Assembly (NCBI GenBank): GCA_020466095.1
Contig: CM035806.1
Span: 18,026,724 to 18,090,723 of the forward strand
DNA length: 64,000 nucleotides
Reading direction: 5' to 3'
Source: Chlorops oryzae
Lineage: Eukaryota > Arthropoda > Insecta > Diptera > Chloropidae
Under the pieces are notes generated by a model. It did not search any database, was not told the DNA's origin, and was given only the letters and a program-made list of their open reading frames with translations. The translations under genes and the position numbers were made by a program. Positions 33,167-44,900 of the stretch are shown one piece after another (position 1 is the stretch's first letter; each line of letters begins with the position of its first letter).

Positions 33167-33591
33167 GAAGTTGTCTCAATCAATCAAAGCTAAAAGAATT
33201 TTTTTTTGGTTTTTTTTCGGTTTTTTATATTTTTTTTTTTTTTTTTTATTTATTTTTTTTTTTTTTTTTTTTTTTGGGTTGTTTGGTTTTTTTTTTTTTT
33301 TTGTTTGTTTTTGGTGGTTTTTGTTTGTTTTTTGTTTTTTTTGTTTTTTTTTATTTTTTGTTTTTTTTTTATTTTTTGTTTTTTTTTTTGTTGTTTGGTT
33401 TTTTTTGTTTTTTTTTTGTTTTTGGTTTGTTTTTGTTGTTTTTTGTTTTTTTATTCAAGATTTTTATTTTAAATTCAAGATTACATATATTAATCGAATA
33501 AGAATCCTTTTGTGGGACATATGTTACGGTTAAGTATTAAATTTGTAGAAATTTTAGCACATTATGGACTTTCTTGTGAAGTTCGAATAAA
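33167..33591 (+). other. 3' untranslated region dominated by T/G low complexity
   Basis: From 33198 to about 33460 the plus strand is almost entirely T with scattered G (no informative open frame; the poly-Phe frames are artefacts). AATAAA lies at 33586. The length of this tract is the least trustworthy part of the local assembly. Confidence 0.6.
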
Positions 33592-33919
33592 GTGCATGCT
33601 ATTTTAGATTAATTAACCATTTATGTACTAAAGGGGAGTTTTTGAGAATTTCGAACTTGAAGTTCTTGAAGAAGAGGAAAAAAAACAACTTGTTGAAAAT
33701 ATTTGTTCAATCCAAGGTCTATGTTAAAGGAACAATTCTGAATAGCAATTTAAGATTAATCTATATGCTATAAGATTACAAACTGGTGGTGTTAGGCAAA
33801 CGAAGAGTTTGGGAAATATACAAGCCAGAATAGTGAGATTGTAGACAACAAGCGGCCGGTATCAGAACTCTTCAGCTGTCCCTAATCGTAAGCAGCATTT
33901 CGATGAGTTTTTAAGTAAG
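33592..33919. other. Intergenic, no feature seen
   Basis: AT-rich sequence with no gene, repeat or structured element that I can support. Confidence 0.4.
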
Positions 33920-34674
33920 CCCTGTAGAAGATTGGAGTACTCCAGGGTATGGTATAAGAGTAGTCGTAAATGCCATAGTACTACTCGCCATTAATTTCCC
34001 CCACAATGCATTCAATTGACGATTTTAGCATTGTGCTGTCATTGAAAAATCTCTACTCGCGTTTGAAGTAGTGTAGAAGTAGAGATTATGGGGCCAATCA
34101 AGTACATTTCATATGTTACGTTACTAGCAAAGGCAACGGCTCGGGCTCAAGTAGCGCATGGGTAGAGCATTCGCCGCACGCCCCCGGAAGACCGGGGTTC
34201 AATTCTCACCAAAGTTTTTTTTTGGATTAGTTATTCAAAATTAAATATTAAGAAGAATAAAATGCAAATAAAAAATAAAAAAAGGGTTCTAAATTCATAG
34301 AAATATTTGAAAAAGTTCTGAGACGTCAATGCACCAATGGCGTAGTCAGACAGAGGCCGTGTGTATTCTATTTTCAATTTTTTTGTATTTTTGAATTTTA
34401 CTATTCTTCCAAATTTTTTTCGCCTGCGACAGGGATCGAACTCGCGCCCTTCAGATTTCTAAGCAAACTCTCTTCCATCACACTATCGAGTTATCTTAGT
34501 TAAAGTTTGCTACGCTGTTACATTAACGTTGAAGCAAAATTGAACTGTAGGCGTCTTGTTTACCGTGCTACTGGTTAGTCTCTACTCTCGGTATCTATAC
34601 TCGTGCACTGGTTCTTTTTCCTATACTCGAGGACTACTCGCTAGAGCCCCAATTTACCCCAATCTTCTACAGGG
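33920..34674. mobile_element. CCC..GGG-type TIR element with two tRNA-like segments
   Basis: Ends CCCTGTAGAAGATTGG and its inverse. Inside are a plus-strand tRNA-like block (34139-34212: GTAGCGCATGGGTAGAGCA, GGGGTTCAATTC, followed by a T run) and a minus-strand one (34421-34500: GCGAGTTCGATCCC). The subterminal parts contain TACTC-rich motifs shared with 39128-40017 and 40729-41586. No target duplication is evident. Confidence 0.72.
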
Positions 34675-35276
34675 TATTTTTGAGTTAATTTGTGAAAACC
34701 GAGTGTTTTTCCCCAGGACGTGACGAATTCAAATCGACACGTCGACATTTTCCGACAGAATTCCACCTTCCTTGTGAATACCTTGTGATGCTAAACTATA
34801 CGCGAGCGTTAAATGCATATATACATATATCCCTAAAATATTAAAACTAAACAATATATGTATGTATGTATGTATGTAGATTTAAAAAGCTATGGCAATT
34901 TCAATTAAATATATCGTAAGCGACACGTAATCATTTTGTATTACTCGAACACTCGCAAACACGAATATATTTTTGTTGCCCATCAGCTTTGTGACGATTA
35001 GAAACACCTGCTTAAGTGGACTTTAGTAAAAAATTGTTTATTGGCGTTTTTTCATTTATTTTACAGAGAGCTATATACTTTAGCTTAGCATTTTGTTCGA
35101 TTTTTTGTTTTATTTTTTTATAGCTTGGATATTTGAGAATGTCGTGTTAATGGGTACTAATTTTTATCATATTTTGTATTGTTTCCCTATTGGGGGCTTG
35201 TTTTTGGAGCCTAAGCTTTTATTGTTTATGTGATTGGTATTTTTAATCTGTTTGTGGTTCTTACCCAGCAAAGCAA

Positions 35277-35695
35277 CCCTGCAGTAATATGGACTGACCC
35301 AAGTGTAGCCTTCGGTCAGTCCTTCATGTTACCAGTACTAGTCCCCTCATAGTTCCACTTCTAATGTATTCAACTAACCTTTTTAACATGGGCGTGTCCT
35401 AGGGCAGGAACTAGTCCGTAAAACGGCTGATCATAGGCTAGTTTTTTTGGGTCAATTGTCGTAATTTTTTTCTGGTTTTAGGATAGTCAAATGAGGAAAA
35501 TAAACAAAAAATTTCTTATATATATTCTAAGTTGATGAAAATTTCATTTACAGACTACCCATAAACTAACCCCTTTATTACCGACCGCCGGCTAGCCGAA
35601 TTCCATGGAGCGAACTGCCATAATTTAACCGGTAGGGTTTGGACCGGTCAAAAGCCAGTCCTTCTTAGAAAACTGACCGGCTCATTACTGCAGGG
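35277..35695. mobile_element. CCCTGCAGTAAT-ended MITE, copy 1
   Basis: A 419-bp element with inverted ends CCCTGCAGTAAT and 2-bp flanks AA on both sides. Contains GACTGACCCAAGTGTAGCCT. A second copy lies at 40076-40486. Confidence 0.8.
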
Positions 35696-36230
35696 AAGAT
35701 ACTTGTTTGCACTCACACATTTACAAAACATCATGCTACCCCTGCAAGGTATTAAAGTACATAGTTTAAATAAAACCCGTATCGATACGCGTATTCTCTC
35801 AGTTAAACGTAAATGGGCGAATTTCGATTTATACTTGTTTATCTTGTGTACGCGTAACACCTATCGCACTCTGGTGAATAAAATCGTTAGCATTTGTTAG
35901 TGTTAAAAATGAGTAAGAAACGCCCCTAAGGTATATAAATATGTGCCGAAAGAAACAGTTGAAAGATAGATAAACTTTAATTTATGGAAAACCAATTAAT
36001 TTTGCCAAGTGCATTGGAAGAGTCGCTTATGCAGCGTCAGAAAATTTGCGGTCGCAAAATATACGAAGGCTAATTGCGAACCTTCGAAAAACTCAAAAAA
36101 TTTGATGGAAAACCATGTCATCGCCAATGCTATCTCAGAGCTTTGCGCACAAATTTGCTCAAAAAATTTATTTGCTTTTTATTCCTCTAAGTATTTCAAT
36201 ATTGACTACTAATTAAAAAAAACAAATACT

Positions 36231-36311
36231 GGCGTTCGCTTGGCCGGGGAATTGAACTTGGGCCCTTCGGATCGTGGGGTGCATGCGCTCGGGCCGGTCA
36301 CCCATCTATTA
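36231..36311 (-). repeat. tRNA-like segment
   Basis: On the minus strand: ATAGATGGGTGACCGGC (A-box region) and CCAAGTTCAATTCC (B-box). It is probably part of another decayed TIR element whose right end CTACAGGG is at about 36512. Confidence 0.55.
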
Positions 36312-37350
36312 ACGTGGTATAGCAAATGTACTGAATTGGCCATATTGCCTCCACTTCTGCATTAGTTCAAACGCGAGTGTCGATTTTCGAATGGCACCTC
36401 AGAGTAAAAGTTTACAGTTCAATGCGTTGGCGAGGAAATTAAGAGCGAGTAGTACTGTTTATTTGGGAAGTAGTCGAAGAATACTTCTGCACTAGTTCAA
36501 TTTCCTACAGGGTGGCAACACGACACGATAAAAGCTCAATACTAAATCGAGAGTTGCCATCCCAAACAAAAAGCAACCCGCTAAAAAAAAGCTCCGAAAA
36601 TCCCCCATAAAGTAAGCATGAGCACAAATAAGGAATATAAAGAAAACAATATTAAGGAAAACACTCACCATATTGGTCACAAGCCAAAATAAAACCGAGA
36701 AATGAAAAAACTCAGAACAAAAGCCACAAACCCTAGACGTAAAAAATAAAAATAAAGTAAAACCAAAGCCAGAAAGAGCTAAAAAATCTGCCAAAAAGGC
36801 CAGAAAAAGCTTAAGAAACACTACCAAAAAAGTCACCAAAAACGCTAAAAAAAAAAATGATACCAAGCCAACCAACAAGCCAGCCAAAACGAACACACAC
36901 GACATCCACACACAGTCAGAAAAAAGTGATACACGCGCAAACACGTGATATAAAACGCTTCCGTAAATAAAAAAGCAAAATAGATGACGCTCAAAAAATA
37001 AACCAAAACACACAAATACAAAAAAAAGGAATCATGAAACAAAAGGGATTAGAAGACAAGAAAAACGAAGGTAAAAAACTCAAACAGAAAGAGAATGGAT
37101 TGGTAAAAAAAAGCATGGGAGCCAGTGCTCGGACTTCTACTACTTTAGTGGCAGAAATATCCCTACTTTCTCTTTCTACCATTCTAGGTCCAAATCTACC
37201 ATTTTTTTTTTTTTAAATCTCATTATTAATTTTTTTTTTATATTTATTTTATGATCATATAGGATAATTGAGAATATAAAAATGTGGTTCGATGTTATGT
37301 ATTATTGACAAACATGTTGGCAGCTTCCTATTGTCAAGAATGGCAGTATC

Positions 37351-37476
37351 AGTGCCGTAGCAACCATAGGGGCAAGAAGGGGCTTTTCCCCCCCCCCACG
37401 CATTTTTGTTTTTGCCCATGAATAAAATTGAAAAAATAATTTTTCCCCCACGCAAAACAGAATTGCTACGGCACTG
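37351..37476. mobile_element. 126-bp hAT MITE with perfect 8-bp duplication
   Basis: Ends CAGTGCCGTAGCAA and TTGCTACGGCACTG. GGCAGTAT directly repeats at 37343-37350 and 37477-37484. It has no coding capacity. Confidence 0.9.
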
Positions 37477-37586
37477 GGCAGTATTGGCGCTTAAAGACAT
37501 CCAATAAATATTGACACATTATTTAATAATAAGAAATACGTAATAATAAGTAAGTTTCCAAATTTTCTACATGATCAGACATGATA

Positions 37587-38348
37587 AAGCGGTTTCTCAC
37601 TTTAACGAGCATTCGTTTTAACGAGATCTCGATTTAACGAGCAATCAAAATTAATGGACAAAGTACCTTGCATAACGAGCATAATTGATAAGAGCAGTAC
37701 CCGGTTTAGCGAGCAACCAATTTTTTAGGTAATTTTTCTGTAACGTTCCCTTCATAATCGCAATCCGTTCAATCTGGTTGATTCAGCAGGATGATCCTAA
37801 AAACTTACATCGTACTCTGAATTCTAGTTTGCCTTCGCTTAACTCGCCGAGGGGTGTGAGTGTATGCAAACTTTTAAGCAAGGAAGGTAGCCACAGATCG
37901 AAAAAAATTTAATGCAGAGATTTGCTAGAGTTCCAAAGAACTACGAACAGTAGACGACCGTCACTACGAATGAACCACGATATCCGAAAGAAAATACCTA
38001 TATATAAAAATTCAAAATTCAAATGAAATTGAGGTGCCCAAGCTCGATGCCGAAAATCAGAATCTATTCTACTCGCGGCGTATTCTTATCGCTATCGACC
38101 TTTAAAATTTCCTGTTTGTGCCGTACCGACCGAGAAATTTGGAAGCTCTCGCTGGTTTGAACTCTCCCTACCATAATAATGAACCGTTAATTTTGCTCAT
38201 TATCCCTTCATGCGGGATCACCTCAACGTCCATTAAGTTGACATTAATAAAATTTAGGTAATTTTTTGTTGGTACCCACTTTAACGAGAATTCCGATTTA
38301 ACGAGACATGCTGACAACGATGGTGCTCGTTAAAGTGAGAAACCGCTG
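37587..38348. mobile_element. pogo/Tigger-like element, TAACGAGC repeats
   Basis: Inverted ends (A/C)AGCGGTTTCTCACTTTA, flanked by TA (37585-37586 and 38349-38350). TTAACGAG motifs recur just inside both ends (for example 37600, 37617, 37635, 37674 and 38281). About 760 bp, with no transposase frame. Most similar in design to non-autonomous pogo elements. Confidence 0.78.
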
Positions 38349-39127
38349 TATATTGTATTTATATTTTAAAGAATATTAAATCTACCTCTTTTTATAAAAA
38401 CCGACCACTTTAAAAATCTACCACCTTTAAAAATTTACAAGTCCGAGCACTGATGGGAGCACAACGCTACCATATACACTTCTCTGAAATTTGAATACGA
38501 TGCGCACGCGCCGTTACTTCAACAAGAGTTCGAGAGTCACTGACAAAAAATCGAAGCAAAAAACGAAGAGCGCAAGCAATACGTGTGAGTGGCTATCGCA
38601 AAATTGTTCCTAGCGCGCCGATGCCTGATCTTCTTATGTACAATCAAGCCGGCGCAAAACGCCAGCAAAACCTTGGAAATGAAAATGCCCTTTCAACAAA
38701 TCAGAAATTATTTTTAAAAGCGCAAAATCGTTTAATAGTGTCCTTATAACACGTCCTAAGAAGGAATTCAATTTTCGAAGAAAAAAACAAATAGCATGGT
38801 ACCAAAATGGGTTAAGGTATTTTACACTACTAATATAATGTTTATGGATTTGAACTTCTAATTTTTGCCAAAAGTTATCTTTGATGTTGAGATTGGATGA
38901 CTATGGAGGCATCTGCAGCACTCTAGGATAATTTTATAGTAATCATTTCTTGACGATTCCAGCAATATGCTCAGGCTTATTATCTTAGTGGAAGTGATAT
39001 GTCACTGCTATACCTAACTTCCGAAATATTTTCGAATACTGGTTCTTAACCATATTTCCATCGAGCAGGCATAGATTACCCACCCCAGCTGCTGAGCAAT
39101 AGGCTATATAGTAGCTGCCAAACCTTA
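38349..39127. other. Intergenic, no feature seen
   Basis: AT-rich, no support for coding or structured repeats. Confidence 0.4.
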
Positions 39128-39445
39128 CCCTGCAGTCATTCCAACTACTCTCTAACTACTCCCCGACTAGTCACAAAAATACCAGGACTACTCCCTCTTA
39201 ATTTGCCAACCAATGCTTTGAACTGTCTTTTTTAACGTTGAGATGTCATTGGAAAATAACTAGTCACAGTTTTTGCTCATATGAACTAGACCTGGAGTAT
39301 ATACAGTTGGGTCGATTTTTGGTCAATTTATATTTTTGCACTTTTTATGAAAAAAAAAAAAAATTTTTTTTCCTCTTTGTTTTGTATTTTTTTTTATTTT
39401 TGTTTTTTTTTTATCTTTTCTTTTTCACTTCTTTTTTAATTTTCT

Positions 39446-39518
39446 CGCCTCGGCCGAGCCTCGAACCGCTGACCTCTGGGGGTTGGTAAGTCCGTGTCCT
39501 AACCATTACGCTAAACAA
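39446..39518 (-). repeat. tRNA-like segment (type 1)
   Basis: The minus strand reads GTTTAGCGTAATGGTTAGGA and CAGCGGTTCGAGGCTC, i.e. A-box and B-box at tRNA distance. Same type as 41199-41278. Confidence 0.7.
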
Positions 39519-39730
39519 GCGAATTTAATGTTTTGAACAAAACGCTAATTTGAGTTTTTGGTTGCTGAAGTTTTTGTGGAACGCACGCATAAATTCATTT
39601 AAAAAAAAAAGATAACAAATACTTAACAATTTAGCGAAAAATTTTTTTTATTTTAAAATTGACTATTAAATAAAATAAATTAAAATATTAACATAAAAAA
39701 AACTTGGTACTTAAAAAACAAAAATTATTC

Positions 39731-39804
39731 TCACCCGAGCCAGGGATCGAACCCTAACCCACGAGGTCGCTGAGCGATAGTCTTAACCGTCCAGCTAACT
39801 ACCT
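39731..39804 (-). repeat. tRNA-like segment (type 2)
   Basis: The minus strand reads GTTAGCTGGACGGTTAAGAC and TAGGGTTCGATCCCTGGC. Same type as 40876-40952. Confidence 0.7.
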
Positions 39805-40075
39805 TTCGGTGGGGCAGCGGTCCGAATGCGAACTTAAAGCAGACAATAACAATTTTTTTATACTTCGCAATCAAAGCACAAAGCGTAAGGAAATCCTGAA
39901 ACTCACCCCCCGTAGATCTCCGCAGATACATAAAATACTGTACATTTTGACTAGTCATATTTCGAGTAACCTCAGAGTACTCCTATTTGGCAAATTGACC
40001 TCTTCATTGCTGCAGGGTACATTTGCCTACTGGATACAAACAAACAAACACAAACACACTGATACGCGCACACAT

Positions 40076-40486
40076 CCCTGCACTAATATGGACTGACCCA
40101 AGTGTAGCCTTCGGTTAGTCCTTCTATGTTAACAGCACTAGTCCCCTCATAATTCCTCTTCAAATGTATTCAACTGACCTTTTTAACATGGGCCTGTCCT
40201 AGGGGAGGGACTAGTCCGCAAAACTGCTGACCGTAGATCAGTTTTTTTGGGTTAGTTGTCGTATTTTTGTCTGGTTTTAGGATAGGAAATTTAAAAAACC
40301 AATTTCTTATATATATTCTAAGTTGATGAAAGTGTCACTTACAGACTACCCTTAAACCAAACCGTTTATTACCGACCGCCGGCTAGCGAAATTCGATGGA
40401 GCGAACTGCCATAATGTAAACGATAGAATTTGGACCGGTCAAAGACCACTCCTTCTTAGGAAATTGACCGGCTCATTACTGCAGGG
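40076..40486. mobile_element. CCCTGCAGTAAT-ended MITE, copy 2
   Basis: Highly similar to 35277-35695 throughout, with flanking AT on both sides. It sits between the two inverted CCC..GGG elements. Confidence 0.82.
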
Positions 40487-40487
40487 A

Positions 40488-40728
40488 TGTCAGTGTCACT
40501 AACACACAGTCACGAACAAATTTCAACTCCCCACAGCTATCAGCATACAATAAATCATACAATACTAAAAGTGACACTCTCTTTTTGTTAAATTTGCTTA
40601 TAGGTTTGATAAGAATACATAAGAGCGAATACGACAGAGAAAATAATCGATATGAGTGTGACTGAAAACGACTGATAGCTGTGGGGAGTTGAAATTTTTT
40701 CGTTACTGTATATTAGTGATACTGACAT
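40488..40728. repeat. 240-bp foldback
   Basis: About 55 bp at the left (TTTCAACTCCCCACAGCTAT near 40530) recur inverted at 40675-40728. This fills exactly the gap between two TIR elements. Confidence 0.65.
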
Positions 40729-40875
40729 CCCAGCAGCGTAAATGGGAGAAATTAACCTAAAAGCGAGTGCTCTTAAAATACTCCCTACCCGAGTACTCCC
40801 AATAAAACCGATTGACATATGAAAGGCGAGTACACTAAAGTTTACTCCCTTTGAGACCGATGGTGGATGACTTCG

Positions 40876-40952
40876 TTCATTAATGTACGCTTGCTGCTTA
40901 AGACTCTCGCTCAGCAACCGCGTGATTCCGGGTTCGATCCCTGCCTCGGGTG
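40876..40952 (+). repeat. tRNA-like segment (type 2)
   Basis: Reads TGCTGCTTAAGACTCTCGCT and CCGGGTTCGATCCCTGCC, then a poly-T tract that could act as a Pol III terminator. Confidence 0.7.
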
Positions 40953-41198
40953 AAAATAATTTTTTTTTATTTCAAGGTTTTTTTATGTTCATATTTTCAT
41001 TTATTTTTTTATATTTAATTTTGAAACAAAAAAATTTTTCCCCTAAATTTGTAAGTATTTTGTTTTTAAATATTTTAATTTTTTTAATATTTATTTTTCA
41101 ATAAAAAATTTGTTGTGATAAATCCTAAACGCGCGTTTCACAAAAACTTGAGCAACCAAAAACTCAAGTTGCCGTTTTGACGAATACATTAAATTTGC

Positions 41199-41278
41199 AT
41201 GTTTAGCGTAATGGTTAAGATGCTGACTTACCTACCAACCCAGAGGTCAGCGGTTCGAGAGGTTCAGCCGAGGCGAGA
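41199..41278 (+). repeat. tRNA-like segment (type 1)
   Basis: Reads GTTTAGCGTAATGGTTAAGA and CAGCGGTTCGAGAGG. Reverse-complement counterpart of 39446-39518. Confidence 0.7.
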
Positions 41279-41814
41279 AAATTAAAAAAAAAAAATAAGA
41301 AAAATAAAAGTTTTTAAATAAAGAAAAAAGCAAACAAAAAAGAAAAAAAAACAAAATAAATTTTAAAACACATTTTTTTCCCATAAAAAGCAGAAATACT
41401 CCTTTTGGGAGTACTCTTGAAGTACTCGTTGTTGTACCTAAATAGCGAGTAGTTGTTTCCAATCACAGCTCAATGTTAAAAAAAAGACAGTTCAAAGCAT
41501 TGGTTGGCAAATTAAGAGGGAATACTAGTACTCCCTTTTGGGAGTACTCTTAGATTACTCTAGGAGTATTCGCTTTCGCTGCTGGGATTGTACGTACACG
41601 CGTTTTTGTGAAATTCTAAACTTTTTTGCGGCTGTATTGCTTTTGTTGAATGTCAAAAATGTGTGGTGAAAGTCGATTCTCCATACAATTTTTCCACCTT
41701 CGCTCGCCCGTCTCAGTGGTTTTATACCATTTATATATAGTATGTTTTATGGCGTGTAGGTACTTTATTGCTAATTCAAAGTACGAAAAAATTTGCTGAT
41801 TGACTTGAATCTTA

Positions 41815-41939
41815 ATGTCGCAGTTTAGTGAGCGAGTTCAAGAGTTTATCAAAAGAATATTTGCGGTTAATAAACGACAACGAAGCGTGACCAACTTATC
41901 TGAATTAAAGAAAATGACCGCCGAAGGCTCTATGGGCTA
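41815..41939 (+). CDS. SLC26 gene, candidate first coding exon
   Basis: ATG at 41815 opens 41 codons (MSQFSERVQEFIKRIFAVNK and onward to MTAEGSMG) with ordinary, non-repetitive composition. A donor TA|GTGCAA ends it in phase 2. Joining to the C at 43150 makes Tyr and keeps the frame into TSTVLRKFPILG. The final length of 612 residues is typical of SLC26A11. If the acceptor were at 43168 instead, the junction would create a stop, so 43150 is required with this exon. Confidence 0.55.
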
Positions 41940-44900
41940 GTGCAATTCTATTTTATAGGCGTAGTATTCAATATTATGCCTATTACTAATAAATAAATAA
42001 ATAAATAAATAAAAAAAAAGCAAATGTAGTAAGGTAACTGACCCAAATAAGGACATGCTAACGGTTTTTGCCACAGAGGCAATGGTTAAACTTAGAGCGA
42101 GTTTGGATCTTAATCACTTTTGTTTAACCATTTCTTTATTCAAAAATTAAAAAAAAAAAAATTACCAAAAAGTGTTTAAAAATTTTCAGTTGAGACATTT
42201 TATAAATTTTCCTTTTTTGGCCATATTGGAAACCCCATGTGTTAATAAGGCCCAAAGCTGATTGCTCTCAAAAACGTGCGAACAAATACAAAACAAAGAT
42301 AAAATTATTATCTGATTTGATTATATGTAAATGTAAAAGTAAATTCACAGCTCTTCTTATATAAAATAATATTATTAAAACTCAAAAGTTGTATATTCAA
42401 GTGGAGGTTCTCGGCATTATCGATAATAGTTTTTTTTTTTTTTTTACTTGCTGCCCATTGCAGTGAAAGGCCTTCTTTATCATTGTTTTAACTGCTTGGT
42501 CCATTTGGGGCCTCCAAAAAAAAATTTTTTTTTTGTACGAACCTCTTCAAAGTTTAATATTGTGGGCCTTATTAAGCCCACTCAATATAATTTTTTCGAC
42601 AACGCTTTATTCGGAATACAACAAAGCCCGAGGGTGTTTCTCCTAACCTTTTCATTTTGAATAAAGTCCGACTTTTGGTATTGATATCAAGACTTTACAA
42701 AATTATCAACAACTTTTAGAAAAACGTTGTTCCCCTTCTCACGCAAAATTAGATGAAGCGAAGAACGCTTGGGGAAGAGAGAAAAACGCTCCCACAAAAC
42801 TTCCCCGAACGTGCCTCACCATCAAACCAACTTTGTCGCCGGTTGTTTGTCGCCTAATATGAACGGCGACTTCAGTGGCGCATTGATTATATAGCCAACA
42901 TAGGCTAGGAGGCTGCCTAGGGCGGCAAATTTTCAGGGGCGAAAATAACGCTGCTGTCCGAGGCGGCAAAATCGCAACTGCCTAGGGTGGCAAATTGTGT
43001 TAATCCGCCCCTGGGCGACTTTCTACTTATTTCTCTTCGATCGTCCCACTCTAACGGTCGAAAACTTTTCGTATTACAGATCAACTTTACAAAGAAAACA
43101 TTCCAAATGTTTGTTCGATCCTTCACAATGGAATTGGAAAATTTTGCAGCACTTCGACTGTTCTCAGGAAATTTCCCATTCTAGGCTGGCTGCCCAAATA
43201 CAAGACCCAATATATATTCCGTGATATAGTCGCCGGCCTAACCGTCGGCCTGACGACTATTCCGCAAGCAATCGCCTATGGCGTTGTGGCTGGACTTGAG
43301 CCACAATATGGACTGTATTCCGCCTTTATGGGATGTTTCGTTTATATAATTTTTGGATCTTGTAAAGATGTAACAATCGGTAGGTCAAAGGATATACATG
43401 CATTTGGATACATGCCATTGTGGTAGCGGGAATTAATCGAAGACGCCTTCTCGTACTTTCAGCTACAACCGCCATAATGGCGCTAATGGTGCACGATTAC
43501 GGCGTTATAAGTCCCGACTTTCCGGTATTGATTTCCTTTATTGCCGGCTGCATTATACTCTTGTTGGGCCTGCTCAATTTGGGCGTTCTAGTTCGCTTTA
43601 TATCGATTCCCGTTATCACGGGATTCACACTAGCTGCAGCTGCAACAATCGGAAGTGCGCAGATAAATAATTTATTCGGCTTAGCAAGTAAAGTGCAAGG
43701 GAGACAAAAAAAAATGATCTCTCAAATAAATGATTTTTATTATTTCCAGGTCCGTCCAATGAATTTATACAAGCCTGGAAGAATTTTTTCACACATCTCG
43801 GTTCGACGAGAATTAATGATGCCGTTTTGGGCGTTTCTACGCTATTATTTTTATTAGTTATGAAGGTTCGAATTTTTTTTTTCTGCTTTGATGGTGAACT
43901 AAACTCAAAGGCGGCACAAATCAAAAACAACAATTTTTTCAAACAATTTTTTCATATTTTCAATAGGTTAAGTTAAAAGTTTAATTCAAAAACAAAAAAA
44001 AAAACAAAAAAAAAAGAAATCAACTTACCACCTTTGAGGTAAAGAATATACTCTTAGGAGTACTCCCTATTGTACCTAAATAGCGGATAGTGGTTTCCCA
44101 ATGCCACCATAATGTTAAAAAATACAGTTCATCACATGCAAAAGCAAATTAGAAGAGTCTACTTGTACTCCTTTTGGGAGTACTCGAAGGTTACTCTTGA
44201 AGTACTCGCTTTCGCTGCTGAGTATAGTCATTATACCCGACACACTCTGTGTCGAGGGTATACTGCGTTTGTGTGGTTGTGTGTAACACCCAGAACCAGT
44301 CGAGATAGACCATACAAAATATATATAGAAATGATCAGCATCACGAGGAGATTCGATTTAGACATGTCCGTCCGTCTGTCTGTCTGTCCGTCTGTCTGTC
44401 TGTCTGTCTGTATACAGTTATTTCATCGAAGGAGTTGAGCTATCTTCACAAAATTTTGTATGCGTGCTCAACGGGGACATGAGTAAGAACAAGTTCGAGA
44501 ATGGACCCGATCGGACCATTTTTAGGGGTACCTCCAGTACTAGGGTCTGTTATGAAAATCACAAAAACTGCTCTAAAATCGGAGTTTTTCAAGATATTTT
44601 GATCAAATTTGATATTTGAACATGTCTAAAGGCAAGTAATATTATCTCTAAAAATTGGAAAAGTGGGCGTGGACAGAAGGGGGTTTTTCGAAAATTCTAT
44701 CCTTCACCCGAAATTCAAATGGGACTTGAACGAAATTTGGCACTTTTGCTGCCTTTGTAGCCATAAACATTCTCTCCAACAATTTTCTTCATCGGTCCAT
44801 TATTAGGGGTACCTAGGGTCTGTCACAAAAATTTCAAAACTGGTTCAAATTCGGACTTTTCGAAATATTTCAACGAAACTTCGAATTTGAGTCTATATTT

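Larger units (their letters stand above)
34675..37350. other. Intergenic, repeats only
   Basis: Apart from the MITE at 35277-35695 and a tRNA-like block at 36231-36311 (minus strand, CAAGTTCAATTCCCC), this stretch is AT-rich or A-rich. The open frame of 173 codons on the minus strand at 36492-37013 is the complement of A-rich DNA and has no domain. Confidence 0.45.
39128..40017. mobile_element. CCC..GGG-type TIR element with two tRNA-like segments
   Basis: Ends CCCTGCAG(T/C) and inverse, flanked by TA (39126-39127 and 40018-40019). It holds two minus-strand tRNA-like blocks (39446-39518 and 39731-39804). Much of it is the reverse complement of 40729-41586, including the order of the two tRNA-like blocks, so the two elements are related copies in opposite orientation. 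Confidence 0.75.
40729..41586. mobile_element. CCCAGCAGCG-ended TIR element with two tRNA-like segments
   Basis: Ends CCCAGCAGCG and CGCTGCTGGG with AT on both flanks (40727-40728 and 41587-41588). Two plus-strand tRNA-like blocks lie inside (40876-40952 and 41199-41278), and GAGTACTC motifs cluster towards both ends. A partial right arm of the same family is at about 44050-44222 in the SLC26 intron. Confidence 0.78.

Noticed and set aside
33163..33533. Poly-Phe frames
   Set aside because: T/G low-complexity tract in an untranslated region.
36492..37013. 173-codon open frame on the minus strand
   Set aside because: Complement of A-rich DNA giving Phe/Leu/Val strings; no domain, no splice sites, no relatives recognised.
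34139..41278. tRNA genes
   Set aside because: A- and B-box matches are present, but acceptor-stem pairing is poor and the blocks sit inside TIR elements in matching pairs; called tRNA-like instead.
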